64,000 nucleotides of DNA, taken from NCBI RefSeq assembly GCF_004353505.1, contig NZ_SMNQ01000014.1, forward strand, positions 62,001 to 126,000, given 5' to 3'. The notes beneath the pieces are model-generated. The model saw only the letters and a list, made by a program, of their open reading frames with translations, had not been told where the DNA came from and did no database searches. The DNA is from Streptomyces sp. WAC05374. Its GTDB lineage: Bacteria > Actinomycetota > Actinomycetes > Streptomycetales > Streptomycetaceae. Below, in pieces: positions 40,929 through 49,944 of this stretch; within the stretch, counting starts at the first letter, position 1, and each line of letters opens with the position of its first letter. The translations under genes and the position numbers were made by a program.

Positions 40929-41819
40929 GTGAAGGGGGCGGGGGGCTTGCGACGTCGGGTGCGCGCGAGGGACGGCCGGCATCTGATGGTGGAACGCCTG
41001 GGGGACCCGCAGGGCCGTCCGGTCTTCCTGCTGCACGGCACGCCCGGCAGCAGACTGGGGCCGGCCCCCCGGGGCATGGTGCTCTACCAGCGCGGCATGC
41101 AGTTGATCGCGTACGACCGCCCCGGCTACGGCGGTTCGGACCGCCTGGCGGGGCGCAGTGTCGCCGACGTGGCCACGGACGTGGCGGACATCGCGGACGC
41201 GCTCGGGCTGGAGCGGTTCGCGGTGGTGGGCCGTTCCGGCGGCGCCCCGCACGCGCTGGCCTGCGCGGCCCTGCTGCCGCACCGGGTGACGCGTACGGCG
41301 GCGCTCGTGACGCTGGCGCCCAGGGACGCGGACGGGCTGGACTGGTTCGAGGGCATGGCCGCGTCGAACGTCACGGAGTACACGCACGCGACCCTCCACC
41401 CCGAGGGCGTGGCCGACCGCCTCACGCCCCGCGCCGACGCGATCCGCCAGGACCCGGTGCGCCTCCTGGACGACCTGCGCCGGGAGCTGACCGCGTCGGA
41501 CCGGATGGTCGTCTCGGACGCGGGCGTGCGTTCCATGCTGCTGCGCAACTACCAGGAGGCGCTGCGCACCTCCGCGTACGGCTGGATCGACGACGCGCTG
41601 GCCTTCTGCAGCCCCTGGGGGTTCGACCCGGCCGGCATCCCGGGCGAGGTGCTGATCTGGCACGGCGAGCAGGACGTCTTCTCGCCGGTCGGCCACGCGC
41701 GCTGGCTCGCCGAGCGCATCCCGGGCGCGACGGCCGTCCTGGAACCGGCCGCCGCGCACTTCGACGCCCTGCACGCCCTGCCCCGCGTCCTGACCTGGCT
41801 CCTGGACACGGACGGGTGA
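40929..41819 (+). CDS. Alpha/beta hydrolase
   Basis: 296 residues from GTG 40929. The oxyanion motif is VFLLHGTPGSRLGPAPRG. The nucleophile elbow is VVGRSGGAPHALA (GxSxG). The late Asp is in WHGEQDVFSPVGHARWLAE and the His in PAAAHFDALHALP. This is a cytoplasmic hydrolase of the proline iminopeptidase/haloperoxidase-like branch with unknown substrate. No signal peptide is present. It stands alone between a protease and the fxs cluster. Confidence 0.88.
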   Translation: MKGAGGLRRRVRARDGRHLMVERLGDPQGRPVFLLHGTPGSRLGPAPRGMVLYQRGMQLIAYDRPGYGGSDRLAGRSVADVATDVADIADALGLERFAVVGRSGGAPHALACAALLPHRVTRTAALVTLAPRDADGLDWFEGMAASNVTEYTHATLHPEGVADRLTPRADAIRQDPVRLLDDLRRELTASDRMVVSDAGVRSMLLRNYQEALRTSAYGWIDDALAFCSPWGFDPAGIPGEVLIWHGEQDVFSPVGHARWLAERIPGATAVLEPAAAHFDALHALPRVLTWLLDTDG

Positions 41820-41867
41820 CCCCTGGGGGTACCCCTGGCACGTGAAGGCGAGTGAGCCGAAGGGGGG

Positions 41868-41946
41868 CGCGGGTGTCGAAAGGGAGAACGCGCGGAGGGT
41901 CGTGAGGAACGAACGACCCGAGCACGATCGACCGTCGACACCCGCG
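41868..41946. other. Nested inverted repeats between convergent genes
   Basis: Outer perfect 12-bp arms CGCGGGTGTCGA (41868-41879) and TCGACACCCGCG (41935-41946) enclose an inner pair GGGTCGT (41897-41903) and ACGACCC (41913-41919). The gap lies between the hydrolase stop at 41819 and the fxsT stop at 41979. It could be a terminator or cruciform; 55 nt between the outer arms is long for a simple terminator. Confidence 0.65.
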
Positions 41947-41978
41947 ACAGGCCCCCGGAGGCGAACCGAGCCCAAGAA

Positions 41979-44900
41979 CTAAACAGCCAGCGGCTCCAGG
42001 TCGCGGTGCACCCTGCGTTCGTCGCGGGCCAGGCGGGTCAGCGCGTGGTCGTCGCCGAGTTGCCGGGCCAGTTCGTCGGCGGTGTCGGCCCGCAGCCGGT
42101 CGGCCTCGTCCTTGCGGCCGAGCGCGCCGAGGGTGACCGCCAGGTTGGAGGCGACGCCGAGCACTTCGGGGTGGTGGCCGCCCAGGACTTCGCGCAGCGC
42201 GTGCACGGTGCGCTGTTCGATCTCCAGGGCTTCCTCCAGTTCGCCCAGGTCGGCCTTGGCGTTGGCGATGTTCACGGTGCAGAACAGGGCGTGCGGGTGC
42301 CGTTCGCCCAGGACTTCCCGCATGACCGCGAGGGCGGCCTGGAGGATGTGTTCCGCTTCCTCGGGCGCTCCGCAGCCCCACTGGTAGATGCCGAGGTTGT
42401 TCAGGGCGGCCAGGGTGTACGGGTGCCGCTCCCCCGGCACTTCCCGGTACTGGTCGACGACCTCCTGTGCCAGGTCGCGGGCCGCCACGGGTTCCCCGGC
42501 GGCGTACAGGTCGGCGGCCAGGTTGAGGTCGCAGGCCAGCGAGTCGGGGTGGGCGTAGGTGTACTTGGCGCGGTACCGGTTGCGGGTGGCCGTGGTGAGC
42601 CGGCGCGCGTCCTCGAGTCTGCCGGCCCTGCGCAGGGACACGGCGAGGCTCTTGCCGGCGGCCAGGGTGCCGGGGAAGGCCCGGCCCAGGGTGTCCTTGT
42701 AGCTGTCGTAGGTGCGGGAGAGCAGCGCGACCGAGTCCTCGTACCGGCCGACTTCCCGCAGGTCGCGGGCGAGCGAGGTGGCCGAGGAGAGGGTGTAGGG
42801 GTGCTCGGGGCCGAGCACTTCGGTGCGCCGGTCGAAGACCTCCTGGTCGATTTCGCGGGCCCGTGAGTACTGCCCGACCATGCGCAGGTTGAGCGCCAGG
42901 TTGTTGGCGGCGGCCAGGGTGCGCGGGTGGGAGTCGTGGAAGATCTGGCTGAATCCCTCGTGCGCCTCGGTCGCGAGCTCCATCGCCCTGCCGTACTGGC
43001 CGAGTGCGCCGAGGTCCATGGCGAGGCTGGAGGTGGTCATGTAGGTGTGCGGGTGGGACCGGCCGAGGACGGCGCGCTGCCGTTCCAGGGTGACCTCGTC
43101 CAGTTCCCTGGCCTCGACGTAACGACCCTGGGAGCGAAGGATGTTGGAGAGGTGGAAGCGCAGGTAGAGGTACTGGAGGTCGTCGTTGCCGAGCATGTCG
43201 CGCCAGGCGTCGCGGAGGTCCTCGGCGAGGGTGCCGGCGGTCTGCCAGTCGCCGCGCTTCCAGAGGTAGCGGACGCGGTCGATGAGCAGCCGGCGGGTCT
43301 CGGGCTCCTTGCAGTACCGGGCCTCGGAGGTGCCCAGGTGGGGCCAGATGGTGGCGAACCGGGGCCAGGTCTCGGGGTTGTCGATCGGTTCGTCGTCGTC
43401 GGGGCGGGCTCCGGCGAGGATGCGGTGGACGGCGTGGCGGGCGTCGCGCTGCTCCTGCTCGGAGAGCTGGGAGCGGATGACGGCCTGGACGAGCCGGTGC
43501 ACCTGGATGGAGTTTGACACCTGGTCGACCTTGGCCAGCGCGAACCGTCCGATCTCCCGGATGACCCGGCCGAGCACCAGTTTCTCCTGGAGGGAGGCGT
43601 CGTACGGTTTGAGCGCCTCGATCATCTCCTTGCTGTACAGGAGGTTGGCGTGGATCGGCTCGGGCGCGAAGAAGGCGCAGAGCTGGAGCAGCCGCACGGC
43701 GGCCGGTGAGCGTTCCTTGAGCCGTTCGATGGAGACGTTCCACGTCGCGGCGACCGGCTCGGGGTAGCCGGCCGGCTGGTTGAGCGCGAGGGTGCGTGCG
43801 GCGGCCTCCTGGAGCTGCTCCAGGTAGGCGGCGACGGGGGTGGCCGTCTCCGCGATCCACGCCGCCGCCTGTTCGACGGCGAGCGGCAGGTCGCCGACGG
43901 CTTCGGCGACCCTGTCGGCGTCCTCGGCGCTCAGTCCCTTGGCGCGGCGCTGGAGGTGCTCGACGGACTCCTCGCGCAGGAACACGTCGACGGGCAGCGC
44001 GTCGCCGTACTGCGACCAGGTCTGGTTCCGTGAGGTGACCAGGATGTGCCCGCCGGTGGGGAAGAACCGCTTCAGCGCGTCGGGGTCGTCGGCGTTGTCG
44101 AAGACGAGCAGCCAGCGGTTGGACGGCACTCCGCGCCGCAGCAGGTCGATGGCCTCCTGGGAGGCGGCGGCCATGTCGTCGCCGCCCTGGGCGCCGAGCC
44201 GGACTGCCAGCTCGGCGAGGCCGGCGATCACGTCGTCGGTCTGTTCGGCGGACATCCACCACACGAGGTCGTAGTCGGCCATGAAGCGGTGCACGTACTC
44301 CAGCGCGACCTGGGTCTTGCCGACGCCGCCGAGCCCGTAGAGGGTCTGCGGCTGGGGCAGGACGACGGCCATCCCGCCGCCGAGCTGGTCGCGCATCCGC
44401 TCCAGGACGACGGACCGGCCGGTGAAGCCGGGGTTGCGGGGCGGCGCGTTCCAGATCTTGGGCACGGTGCCGGGGAAGCGCGGTCCGGGCGGTACGCCGT
44501 CGTGGAGTTTGACCGGCCGGTCCAGGGCGCGCAGCAGGGCGGCCGTGGCGTGCACCTCGTCGAGCCGGAACAGGTCGACGGGGTTGCGGTCGATGTAGGG
44601 GGTGGTGAGCCGGACGTCGCCGACGCGCAGCGGCAGCAGGTGGCGCCGTCCGCCGCCCGGGTCCTCGGCGGCGGCCCGCTCCCACACCTCCACGGCGCGG
44701 GCCGACTTGAGGTAGGCGCTGGACAGCAGGACGACGGTGCGGGCGGCGTTCTCGGCGGCGTGCAGCACGTCGGTGCCGCTGGTCGCGGGGTCGGCGGAGA
44801 CGTCGCGGGGCACGACGCGGAACCCGGCGCGGGTGAGTACGGACTCGATCCAGTCGGCCCACATGCGGTTCTCGGCGACGTACGACAGGAAGAGGTCGGC

Positions 44901-45911
44901 GGGCAGGGCGGGGCGGCGCCGGGTGAAGGCGTCCCGGATGCGCAGCCGCACCTCCTCGTTGACCGCGGGCATGGCGGTGACGTCGCCGTCGGTGACGACG
45001 GCCGTGAGCCGTTCGAAGGCGGAGAGCAGGGAGTTGGCGATCCCGGCGTCGTCGCCGAAGGTGGCGAGGGTCTCCTCGTAGGCGTAGTAGGGCCGGTACG
45101 GGATCTCCACGGCGCCCCAGTAGGCGGCGAGTTCCTCCCCCGTCATGCCGCTGGGGAAGCCGTCGAACTTCAGCCGCGCCAGTGCCCGGCCCGCGTCGGC
45201 CTTCTCCTTCTCGCCCTCGTCGATGCGCATCGGCACGGGGAAGATGCGGATGCCCCGGCCGCCGTAGCGTTCGTCGATCTGGCGGGCGACGGCGGCCGCG
45301 CCGTCCATGGACTGGTCGCTGAGGGTGAAGCAGTCGACGAGTGCGTCGGGGAGGTGGACGGTGCAGATGTCGGCGATGTCGCTGAGGCCGGTGCGGCTGT
45401 CGATGAGGACGTAGTCGTAGTTGGCCTTCATGTCGTCGCGCAGCGCGTCGAAGAAGTGCCCGCCGCCGAGCCGGTCGTAGAAGTTGTCCCAGTCGAAGGT
45501 GGAGACGGTGGCGGAGTACTCGCGGTTCTGCTTGCCGGCGGAGACGAAGTCGAGGGTGCCGCCGTCGGGGAACTCCCAGCCGAGCGCCTCGGGGGTGAGG
45601 GAGACGGCGTGCGGCTGGATGCGCGCGTAGTCGCGGTGCCAGTCGTCGGGGCGCTGCACGGGGCTGGTGGCGGCCCAGGCGTACTCGGTGATCAGGTCGA
45701 TGACGCCGGTGGTGGCGCCGAGGGTGGACGGGTCGAGGAAGGGGTGGAAGAAGCGGTGCAGGCCGGGCGCCTCCAGGTCCCAGTCGACGGCCAGGACCCG
45801 CTTGCCGTTCGCGGCGAGAATCCAGGCCGTGTTGGCCAGGGCCATCGTCCGTCCCGTACCACCCTTGTACGAGTAGAAGGTGACGATGCGTCCGTCACGA
45901 CTGGCTGTCAT
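41979..45911 (-). CDS. fxsT: FxSxx-COOH system protein FxsT (ParA-like / TIR / NB-ARC / TPR)
   Basis: 1310 residues. ATG 45911 overlaps the fxsC 3' end by 17 nt. Domains in order: a ParA/MinD-like ATPase (~10-300) with deviant Walker A YSYKGGTGRTMALANTA and LAVDWDLEAPG; a TIR-like domain (~345-470, ADLFLSYVAENRMWADWIES); an NB-ARC STAND ATPase (~520-800) with LYGLGGVGKTQVALEY and LLVFDNADDPDAL; and about ten TPR units to the end (LGRSHPHTY, LGPEHPYTL, LGERHPHAL repeats). It resembles a signalling switch tied to the ribosomal peptide made by FxsA and FxsB. The biological output of the system is not known. Confidence 0.93.
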   Translation of the reverse strand: MTASRDGRIVTFYSYKGGTGRTMALANTAWILAANGKRVLAVDWDLEAPGLHRFFHPFLDPSTLGATTGVIDLITEYAWAATSPVQRPDDWHRDYARIQPHAVSLTPEALGWEFPDGGTLDFVSAGKQNREYSATVSTFDWDNFYDRLGGGHFFDALRDDMKANYDYVLIDSRTGLSDIADICTVHLPDALVDCFTLSDQSMDGAAAVARQIDERYGGRGIRIFPVPMRIDEGEKEKADAGRALARLKFDGFPSGMTGEELAAYWGAVEIPYRPYYAYEETLATFGDDAGIANSLLSAFERLTAVVTDGDVTAMPAVNEEVRLRIRDAFTRRRPALPADLFLSYVAENRMWADWIESVLTRAGFRVVPRDVSADPATSGTDVLHAAENAARTVVLLSSAYLKSARAVEVWERAAAEDPGGGRRHLLPLRVGDVRLTTPYIDRNPVDLFRLDEVHATAALLRALDRPVKLHDGVPPGPRFPGTVPKIWNAPPRNPGFTGRSVVLERMRDQLGGGMAVVLPQPQTLYGLGGVGKTQVALEYVHRFMADYDLVWWMSAEQTDDVIAGLAELAVRLGAQGGDDMAAASQEAIDLLRRGVPSNRWLLVFDNADDPDALKRFFPTGGHILVTSRNQTWSQYGDALPVDVFLREESVEHLQRRAKGLSAEDADRVAEAVGDLPLAVEQAAAWIAETATPVAAYLEQLQEAAARTLALNQPAGYPEPVAATWNVSIERLKERSPAAVRLLQLCAFFAPEPIHANLLYSKEMIEALKPYDASLQEKLVLGRVIREIGRFALAKVDQVSNSIQVHRLVQAVIRSQLSEQEQRDARHAVHRILAGARPDDDEPIDNPETWPRFATIWPHLGTSEARYCKEPETRRLLIDRVRYLWKRGDWQTAGTLAEDLRDAWRDMLGNDDLQYLYLRFHLSNILRSQGRYVEARELDEVTLERQRAVLGRSHPHTYMTTSSLAMDLGALGQYGRAMELATEAHEGFSQIFHDSHPRTLAAANNLALNLRMVGQYSRAREIDQEVFDRRTEVLGPEHPYTLSSATSLARDLREVGRYEDSVALLSRTYDSYKDTLGRAFPGTLAAGKSLAVSLRRAGRLEDARRLTTATRNRYRAKYTYAHPDSLACDLNLAADLYAAGEPVAARDLAQEVVDQYREVPGERHPYTLAALNNLGIYQWGCGAPEEAEHILQAALAVMREVLGERHPHALFCTVNIANAKADLGELEEALEIEQRTVHALREVLGGHHPEVLGVASNLAVTLGALGRKDEADRLRADTADELARQLGDDHALTRLARDERRVHRDLEPLAV

Positions 45912-47229
45912 CCAGGTCCTCCGCATCGGGCGCGATCTCGTGCGTCTCGGGTATGTAGTGCGTGGTGCCAAGTTCGCCCGCCATCGGGCCGCGCAGCCGG
46001 GGCCGCTCGGTGTGCCGGCCGCCCGCGGGCGGGTAGACGGCGGCGTGCCGCAGGTACTGCTGGGCGGCGGCCTCCACCACCTGGGGCAGGATCTGGCCGA
46101 ACGCCTCCATGCTCGGGACGCCCCGGGCGGCGGCGCGGCTGGCGGCGCGCCCCTGGCCCATCTTGATGGGCATGGTCTGCTCGAGTTTCTCGTTCAGCTC
46201 GGCGTCGGCCGCCCTGCTCTGGTGGTCGAGCTGGCTGCGGGGGACGACGACGCTGACCCAGGGGCGGTGTTCCGCGTCGAAGGCGGCGAGCCGTTCGCGG
46301 CGCTCGTCGTCCTGGAGGGCCCAGCGGTCCAGGAGCAGGATCTCGGGGCGGCTGGGGGGCTGTTTGGCGTCGGGCGGGCCGGCGTCGTGGTCGAAGGAGG
46401 TCACGGTGGCCTGGTAGTTGAGCGAGCGGACCAGGTCCTCGGTGACGTAGGCGATCGGCCGGGCGGCGTCGGGGTGGTAGGGGTTCCAGTCCTGCGGCAT
46501 GTCGCCGTAGTACTCGGGGTCGCGGCCCTCGGGCAGGTCGTGGCGGGTGGGGGCGGCGACGGTGACCTGGAGGGGCCTGGGGCCGCGGCCGGGGGTGCCG
46601 AAGGCGCTGGGCGCGGAGCGGTAGTCGACGGGTCTGCCGGGGCTGATGGCCGCGGTGTCGGCGACGGAGACGATGCGTTTGGCCAGTTCGTAGACGGCCC
46701 GTTCGTACTCCTCGGCGAATATCCGCAGCTTGATCAGTCCGTAGAGGCCGTCCGTGACGTAGCGGTCGCCGAAGTCGCGGTGGTTGAACTGCAGCCGCTC
46801 GGCGGGGCCGGGGAGCTGTTCGGGCGGCACCGGGACCCAGAGGGCGGGCACGATGGCGTCGGCGGGCTTGTTGTGTTTCGCGTGGTGGTAGATCGCCCGG
46901 GTGGCGAAGGCGTACCACTCCTTGCCGCACATCTCGCTGGCGAAATAGCGGGGGGAGAACAGGGGGACGAAGACCCGGCAGGTGGCCAGGACTTCTCCCA
47001 GCCGTTCCGACCAGCCTTCGCCGGATCGTATCTCCCGGTCCATGAACCCCGCGGGGGCTCCGGCGGGGAGATCGGTCATGGCCATCACATGGCCGCACAG
47101 ATCGCGGAAGAGCCGCTCGACCCACATGTCGGGATCGGGGCCGCCGGCTCCGTACCTCGGCGTGTGGGCGTAACTCAGAAAGAAGTACGGCCGATGGTCC
47201 GCCGCTCGCGCTTGCGGTGACGCCTGCAC
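45895..47229 (-). CDS. fxsC: TIR-like protein FxsC
   Basis: 444 residues. The N-terminal domain is TIR-like (PYFFLSYAHTPRYG, RVFVPLFSPRYFASEMCGKE with W/Y-rich core, FNHRDFGD). The second half (~220-444) contains PYHPDAARPIAYVTEDLVRS and LLLDRWALQDDERRERLAAF and lacks known catalytic motifs. It occurs only in fxs clusters in my knowledge. It may relay a signal from the modified peptide to FxsT, since the two genes overlap by 17 nt and each has a TIR-like module. Whether it cleaves NAD is unknown. Confidence 0.92.
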   Translation of the reverse strand: MQASPQARAADHRPYFFLSYAHTPRYGAGGPDPDMWVERLFRDLCGHVMAMTDLPAGAPAGFMDREIRSGEGWSERLGEVLATCRVFVPLFSPRYFASEMCGKEWYAFATRAIYHHAKHNKPADAIVPALWVPVPPEQLPGPAERLQFNHRDFGDRYVTDGLYGLIKLRIFAEEYERAVYELAKRIVSVADTAAISPGRPVDYRSAPSAFGTPGRGPRPLQVTVAAPTRHDLPEGRDPEYYGDMPQDWNPYHPDAARPIAYVTEDLVRSLNYQATVTSFDHDAGPPDAKQPPSRPEILLLDRWALQDDERRERLAAFDAEHRPWVSVVVPRSQLDHQSRAADAELNEKLEQTMPIKMGQGRAASRAAARGVPSMEAFGQILPQVVEAAAQQYLRHAAVYPPAGGRHTERPRLRGPMAGELGTTHYIPETHEIAPDAEDLDDSQS

Positions 47230-47349
47230 ACGACCCCCGTCCTATGTGATCACTCGCACCGGGATGAGAAGGATACGAGCTGATTAATCATTCCGGAGCG
47301 TGCTTTGCTCCACCCCCACGACGTTCAGTCATTCAACGCTGCTTTTCGG

Positions 47350-49569
47350 TCATCCACGGGACAGCATGACGGACCGGTCTCTTGATCGGCACAGTTCCTT
47401 GCGCGCTTCGGCCACCAGCAGTTTGCCGCTGACGGTGAGTTCGGCGGCGTTCTCCAGCAGGTCGAGCGCCCTTTCGGCATGATCGGCGTGGCCGTGCTCG
47501 TACGCGGCGAGGCCCACCCGCTCGTACGCTCCGGCGAGCAGATCCGACACCGGCACGGGCGCCTCCCGCCAGGGCGCCGCGTGGGTCCAGGCGCCGTCCA
47601 GCGCGTAGAGGTCCGCCACGTCCAGCAGCGCCCGCAGCTTGGCCCGCCGGAAGCCGCTCAGCAGGGTGCGCGCGAGCGTCCCGGGCTCCTCGTGCGGGGA
47701 CAGGCCGAGCGCCCCGTACCCGTGCCGGCCGCCCACGGACGGTCCGCCCGTCGTGGTCAGCGGGGTGAGCGTGGTCAGGCTCGCGGCGGCCTCGTCGGCC
47801 TGGTCCGGCACGGCGTCCCGCAGCAGCGCCCAGGCGCGCTCCAGCCGCCCGGCCCACGCCGCCGCCTCGGCGCGGGTGAGCCGGCCGGTGGCGGGCGCCC
47901 CGAAACCGTCCCGGCAGGGGTCGAGGTCGTCGAGCGCGACGCCGTGCGCGCCCCGCCGCACCGGCCGCCAGCCGGCGCCCTCCTCAAGGAGCCGTTCGAC
48001 GCGCAGTTCACCGTCACCGCCCCGGAGCAGGAGGCCGTCCCCGGTGGTCCGCACCCCGACCACCGGACCGGTCACCTCGGCCGTCCCGAGGGTGGGCAGG
48101 TGCAGCCCGCCGCCCGGGTGGGCGATCCGGACCGTGACGTCGACCCGGCCCCGTACGGCGGCGGCGGCCACGTGGCGGGCGAGCTGCCCCGCGAGGTCCG
48201 CCGCCCCGGCGCGCCCTTCGCGCAGGGCGTCCAGGCAGTCGAGGAGCCAGGTGCGCGTGTAGGGGTGGGCGAGCACCTCGTCGAGCCCGTCGGAGCGCCG
48301 CTCGACCGCGCCGGCCAGCTCCCACGCCTCGGCCCACGCCTCACCGCCGCGTCCGCCGAGCTCGCTGTGGAGTTCGGCGAGGAGGACGCGGGTCAGGTCG
48401 TGCTGTTCGGCGACGAGCGCGGCGGGGTCGGCCACGGCGGGGGCCGCGGTGGCGGTGGCGGTGCGGTCCTCGACGCCCCGGACGAGCGCCTCGAGGTCGG
48501 CGCAGTAGACGGACGGGTTGTCGAAGCCGTTCGCGGCCCGGTAGCGGTGGGTGTAGAGGCCGCCGCCGCAGGAGCGGACGACGGGGCACCGGCGGCAGGT
48601 GTCGCTCACCCCGTCGAGGCCGAGCTGGCGGACGCGGACACCGGGGTGGGCCGCGACCTCGTCGAAGGAGTGGCGGAACACGTCGAACCCGGTGGCGGCG
48701 GCGCCTTCGTAGGCGCTCTTGAGGGAGTCGACCTGTTCGAGGGTGCCGTCCGTCTCGACGACGACGAGGTCGGTGGGGGCGAGGCCCAGCGACTCGGTGA
48801 GGCTGGGCCCGCCGCCCAGGGTGGACAGCACGGACTCGAAGAGCCGCACCGGCACGGGCCTGCCCTGGTCGTTCCACCGGTCGAAGACGGTGAGCAGCCA
48901 CTCGGCGTACGCGGTGGGCGAGCCGTCCGGGCGGGCCGGGGGCTCCTCCCAGGTGGCGTGCGGGAGCAGGAAGTCGATGCGCGGCGGTGACAGCTCGAGG
49001 AGCGCGTCGTACACGGTGACGGGATCGTTGGCCACGTCGATGGTGCACAGCAGGCCGAGGTCGAGGTGGCGGTACCGCTCCTGGCGCAGCAGGTCGATCG
49101 CCCGCAGGACGAGGGGGTGGCTGCTGCGGCCGTCGGCGAAGCGGCGGTGCCGGTCGTTGGCCGTCTTGTCGCCGTCGAGGGAGATGCCCACTTTCACGCC
49201 GTACTCGTCGAAGAGATCGAGGTAGCGGGGGCTGAGCTGGAGACCGTTGGTGTGGATGCGGAGGTCCAGCTCGGTGAGGGGGGCGAGGGCGGTGGTCAGC
49301 TCCTCGCAGACGCGCCTGAGGCGCGCGGGCCCTGCCAGCAGAGGCTCCCCTCCGTGCAGGATCACTGACACGGAGGGCAGGGCATGTTTCTTGGCATGCT
49401 CGGCCAGTCGCAGAGCTGTCCAGGAAATGGCCTGGTCAGAGATTGCCTTGGGGCGGGTACGCCAGCTCTGATCAGCGTGTTCGTAGATGTAGCAGTGGTC
49501 ACATGCAAGATCACACCTGCTGTGGACCTTCAGGACGATCTCGCGGAATGGGACCAGGGGTCCAGTCAT
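47350..49569 (-). CDS. fxsBH: Radical SAM/SPASM peptide maturase FxsB with inactivated HExxH-type C-terminal extension
   Basis: 739 residues. The radical SAM cluster site is C19xxxC23xxC26 (RCDLACDHCYIYEH). The SPASM auxiliary cluster Cys set runs CRRCPVVRSCGGGLYTHRYR to VYCADL (~335-375). FxsB enzymes form a carbon-carbon cyclophane bond in the C-terminal residues of FxsA. The last ~320 residues resemble the HExxH peptide β-hydroxylase found in this system, with the landmarks AKLRALLDVADLY and HAAPWREAPVPVSDLL. The metal motif, however, reads LLSGFRRAKL at ~636 rather than LxHExxHxKL, so the extension has lost its ligands. It lies 9 nt after fxsA. Confidence 0.92.
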   Translation of the reverse strand: MTGPLVPFREIVLKVHSRCDLACDHCYIYEHADQSWRTRPKAISDQAISWTALRLAEHAKKHALPSVSVILHGGEPLLAGPARLRRVCEELTTALAPLTELDLRIHTNGLQLSPRYLDLFDEYGVKVGISLDGDKTANDRHRRFADGRSSHPLVLRAIDLLRQERYRHLDLGLLCTIDVANDPVTVYDALLELSPPRIDFLLPHATWEEPPARPDGSPTAYAEWLLTVFDRWNDQGRPVPVRLFESVLSTLGGGPSLTESLGLAPTDLVVVETDGTLEQVDSLKSAYEGAAATGFDVFRHSFDEVAAHPGVRVRQLGLDGVSDTCRRCPVVRSCGGGLYTHRYRAANGFDNPSVYCADLEALVRGVEDRTATATAAPAVADPAALVAEQHDLTRVLLAELHSELGGRGGEAWAEAWELAGAVERRSDGLDEVLAHPYTRTWLLDCLDALREGRAGAADLAGQLARHVAAAAVRGRVDVTVRIAHPGGGLHLPTLGTAEVTGPVVGVRTTGDGLLLRGGDGELRVERLLEEGAGWRPVRRGAHGVALDDLDPCRDGFGAPATGRLTRAEAAAWAGRLERAWALLRDAVPDQADEAAASLTTLTPLTTTGGPSVGGRHGYGALGLSPHEEPGTLARTLLSGFRRAKLRALLDVADLYALDGAWTHAAPWREAPVPVSDLLAGAYERVGLAAYEHGHADHAERALDLLENAAELTVSGKLLVAEARKELCRSRDRSVMLSRG

Positions 49570-49578
49570 TCCGCCAGT

Positions 49579-49743
49579 TTAGAGTGCGGAGTTGAACGTC
49601 GAGACGCGCTCGGTACGGTCGGTCACCGAGGGAAGAACGCGGCTGATCTTCTTGGTGGCTGCCGCGCCGCGCACGTCGATCTCGGCGAGTGGCACACGGT
49701 TCTTCTTCGCACCAGCGAAGGTGACTGAGGTCTGAAAGCTCAC
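49579..49743 (-). CDS. fxsA: FxSxx-COOH precursor peptide FxsA
   Basis: 54 residues from GTG 49743, with AGGA ~9 nt upstream. The product runs VSFQTSVTFAGAKKNRVPLA to VTDRTERVSTFNSAL and ends in F-N-S-A-L, exactly the FxSxx-COOH signature. The N-terminal ~45 residues serve as leader. The Phe and Ser in the last five residues are the expected substrates of the radical SAM enzyme encoded 9 nt downstream. A longer frame to 49806 lacks the family start. The gene is too short for most gene finders but is strongly supported by context. Confidence 0.92.
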   Translation of the reverse strand: MSFQTSVTFAGAKKNRVPLAEIDVRGAAATKKISRVLPSVTDRTERVSTFNSAL

Positions 49744-49944
49744 GACGGCCGTCCTAGGGGAGTGGGTCGGTTGGACATAACCGCACCGTTGCAGTGTCGG
49801 CGGCACGACTTTACTCTCATGGCCACCTACAGCAAATCAGCGCAAGAGGTTGAAACAAAAGCGTTGCGCCAGTATTCCCCTACCGGCCCGGAACGAGCCA
49901 TTCCACCGAAAGAGTGACGACAAAACCGCAGACCGGGGGTGCGC

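Noticed and set aside
41422..44862. 1146-codon minus-strand frame overlapping fxsT and the hydrolase
   Set aside because: It is out of frame with the clearly conserved fxsT domains, extremely Arg/Pro-rich, and crosses the end of a convergent gene.
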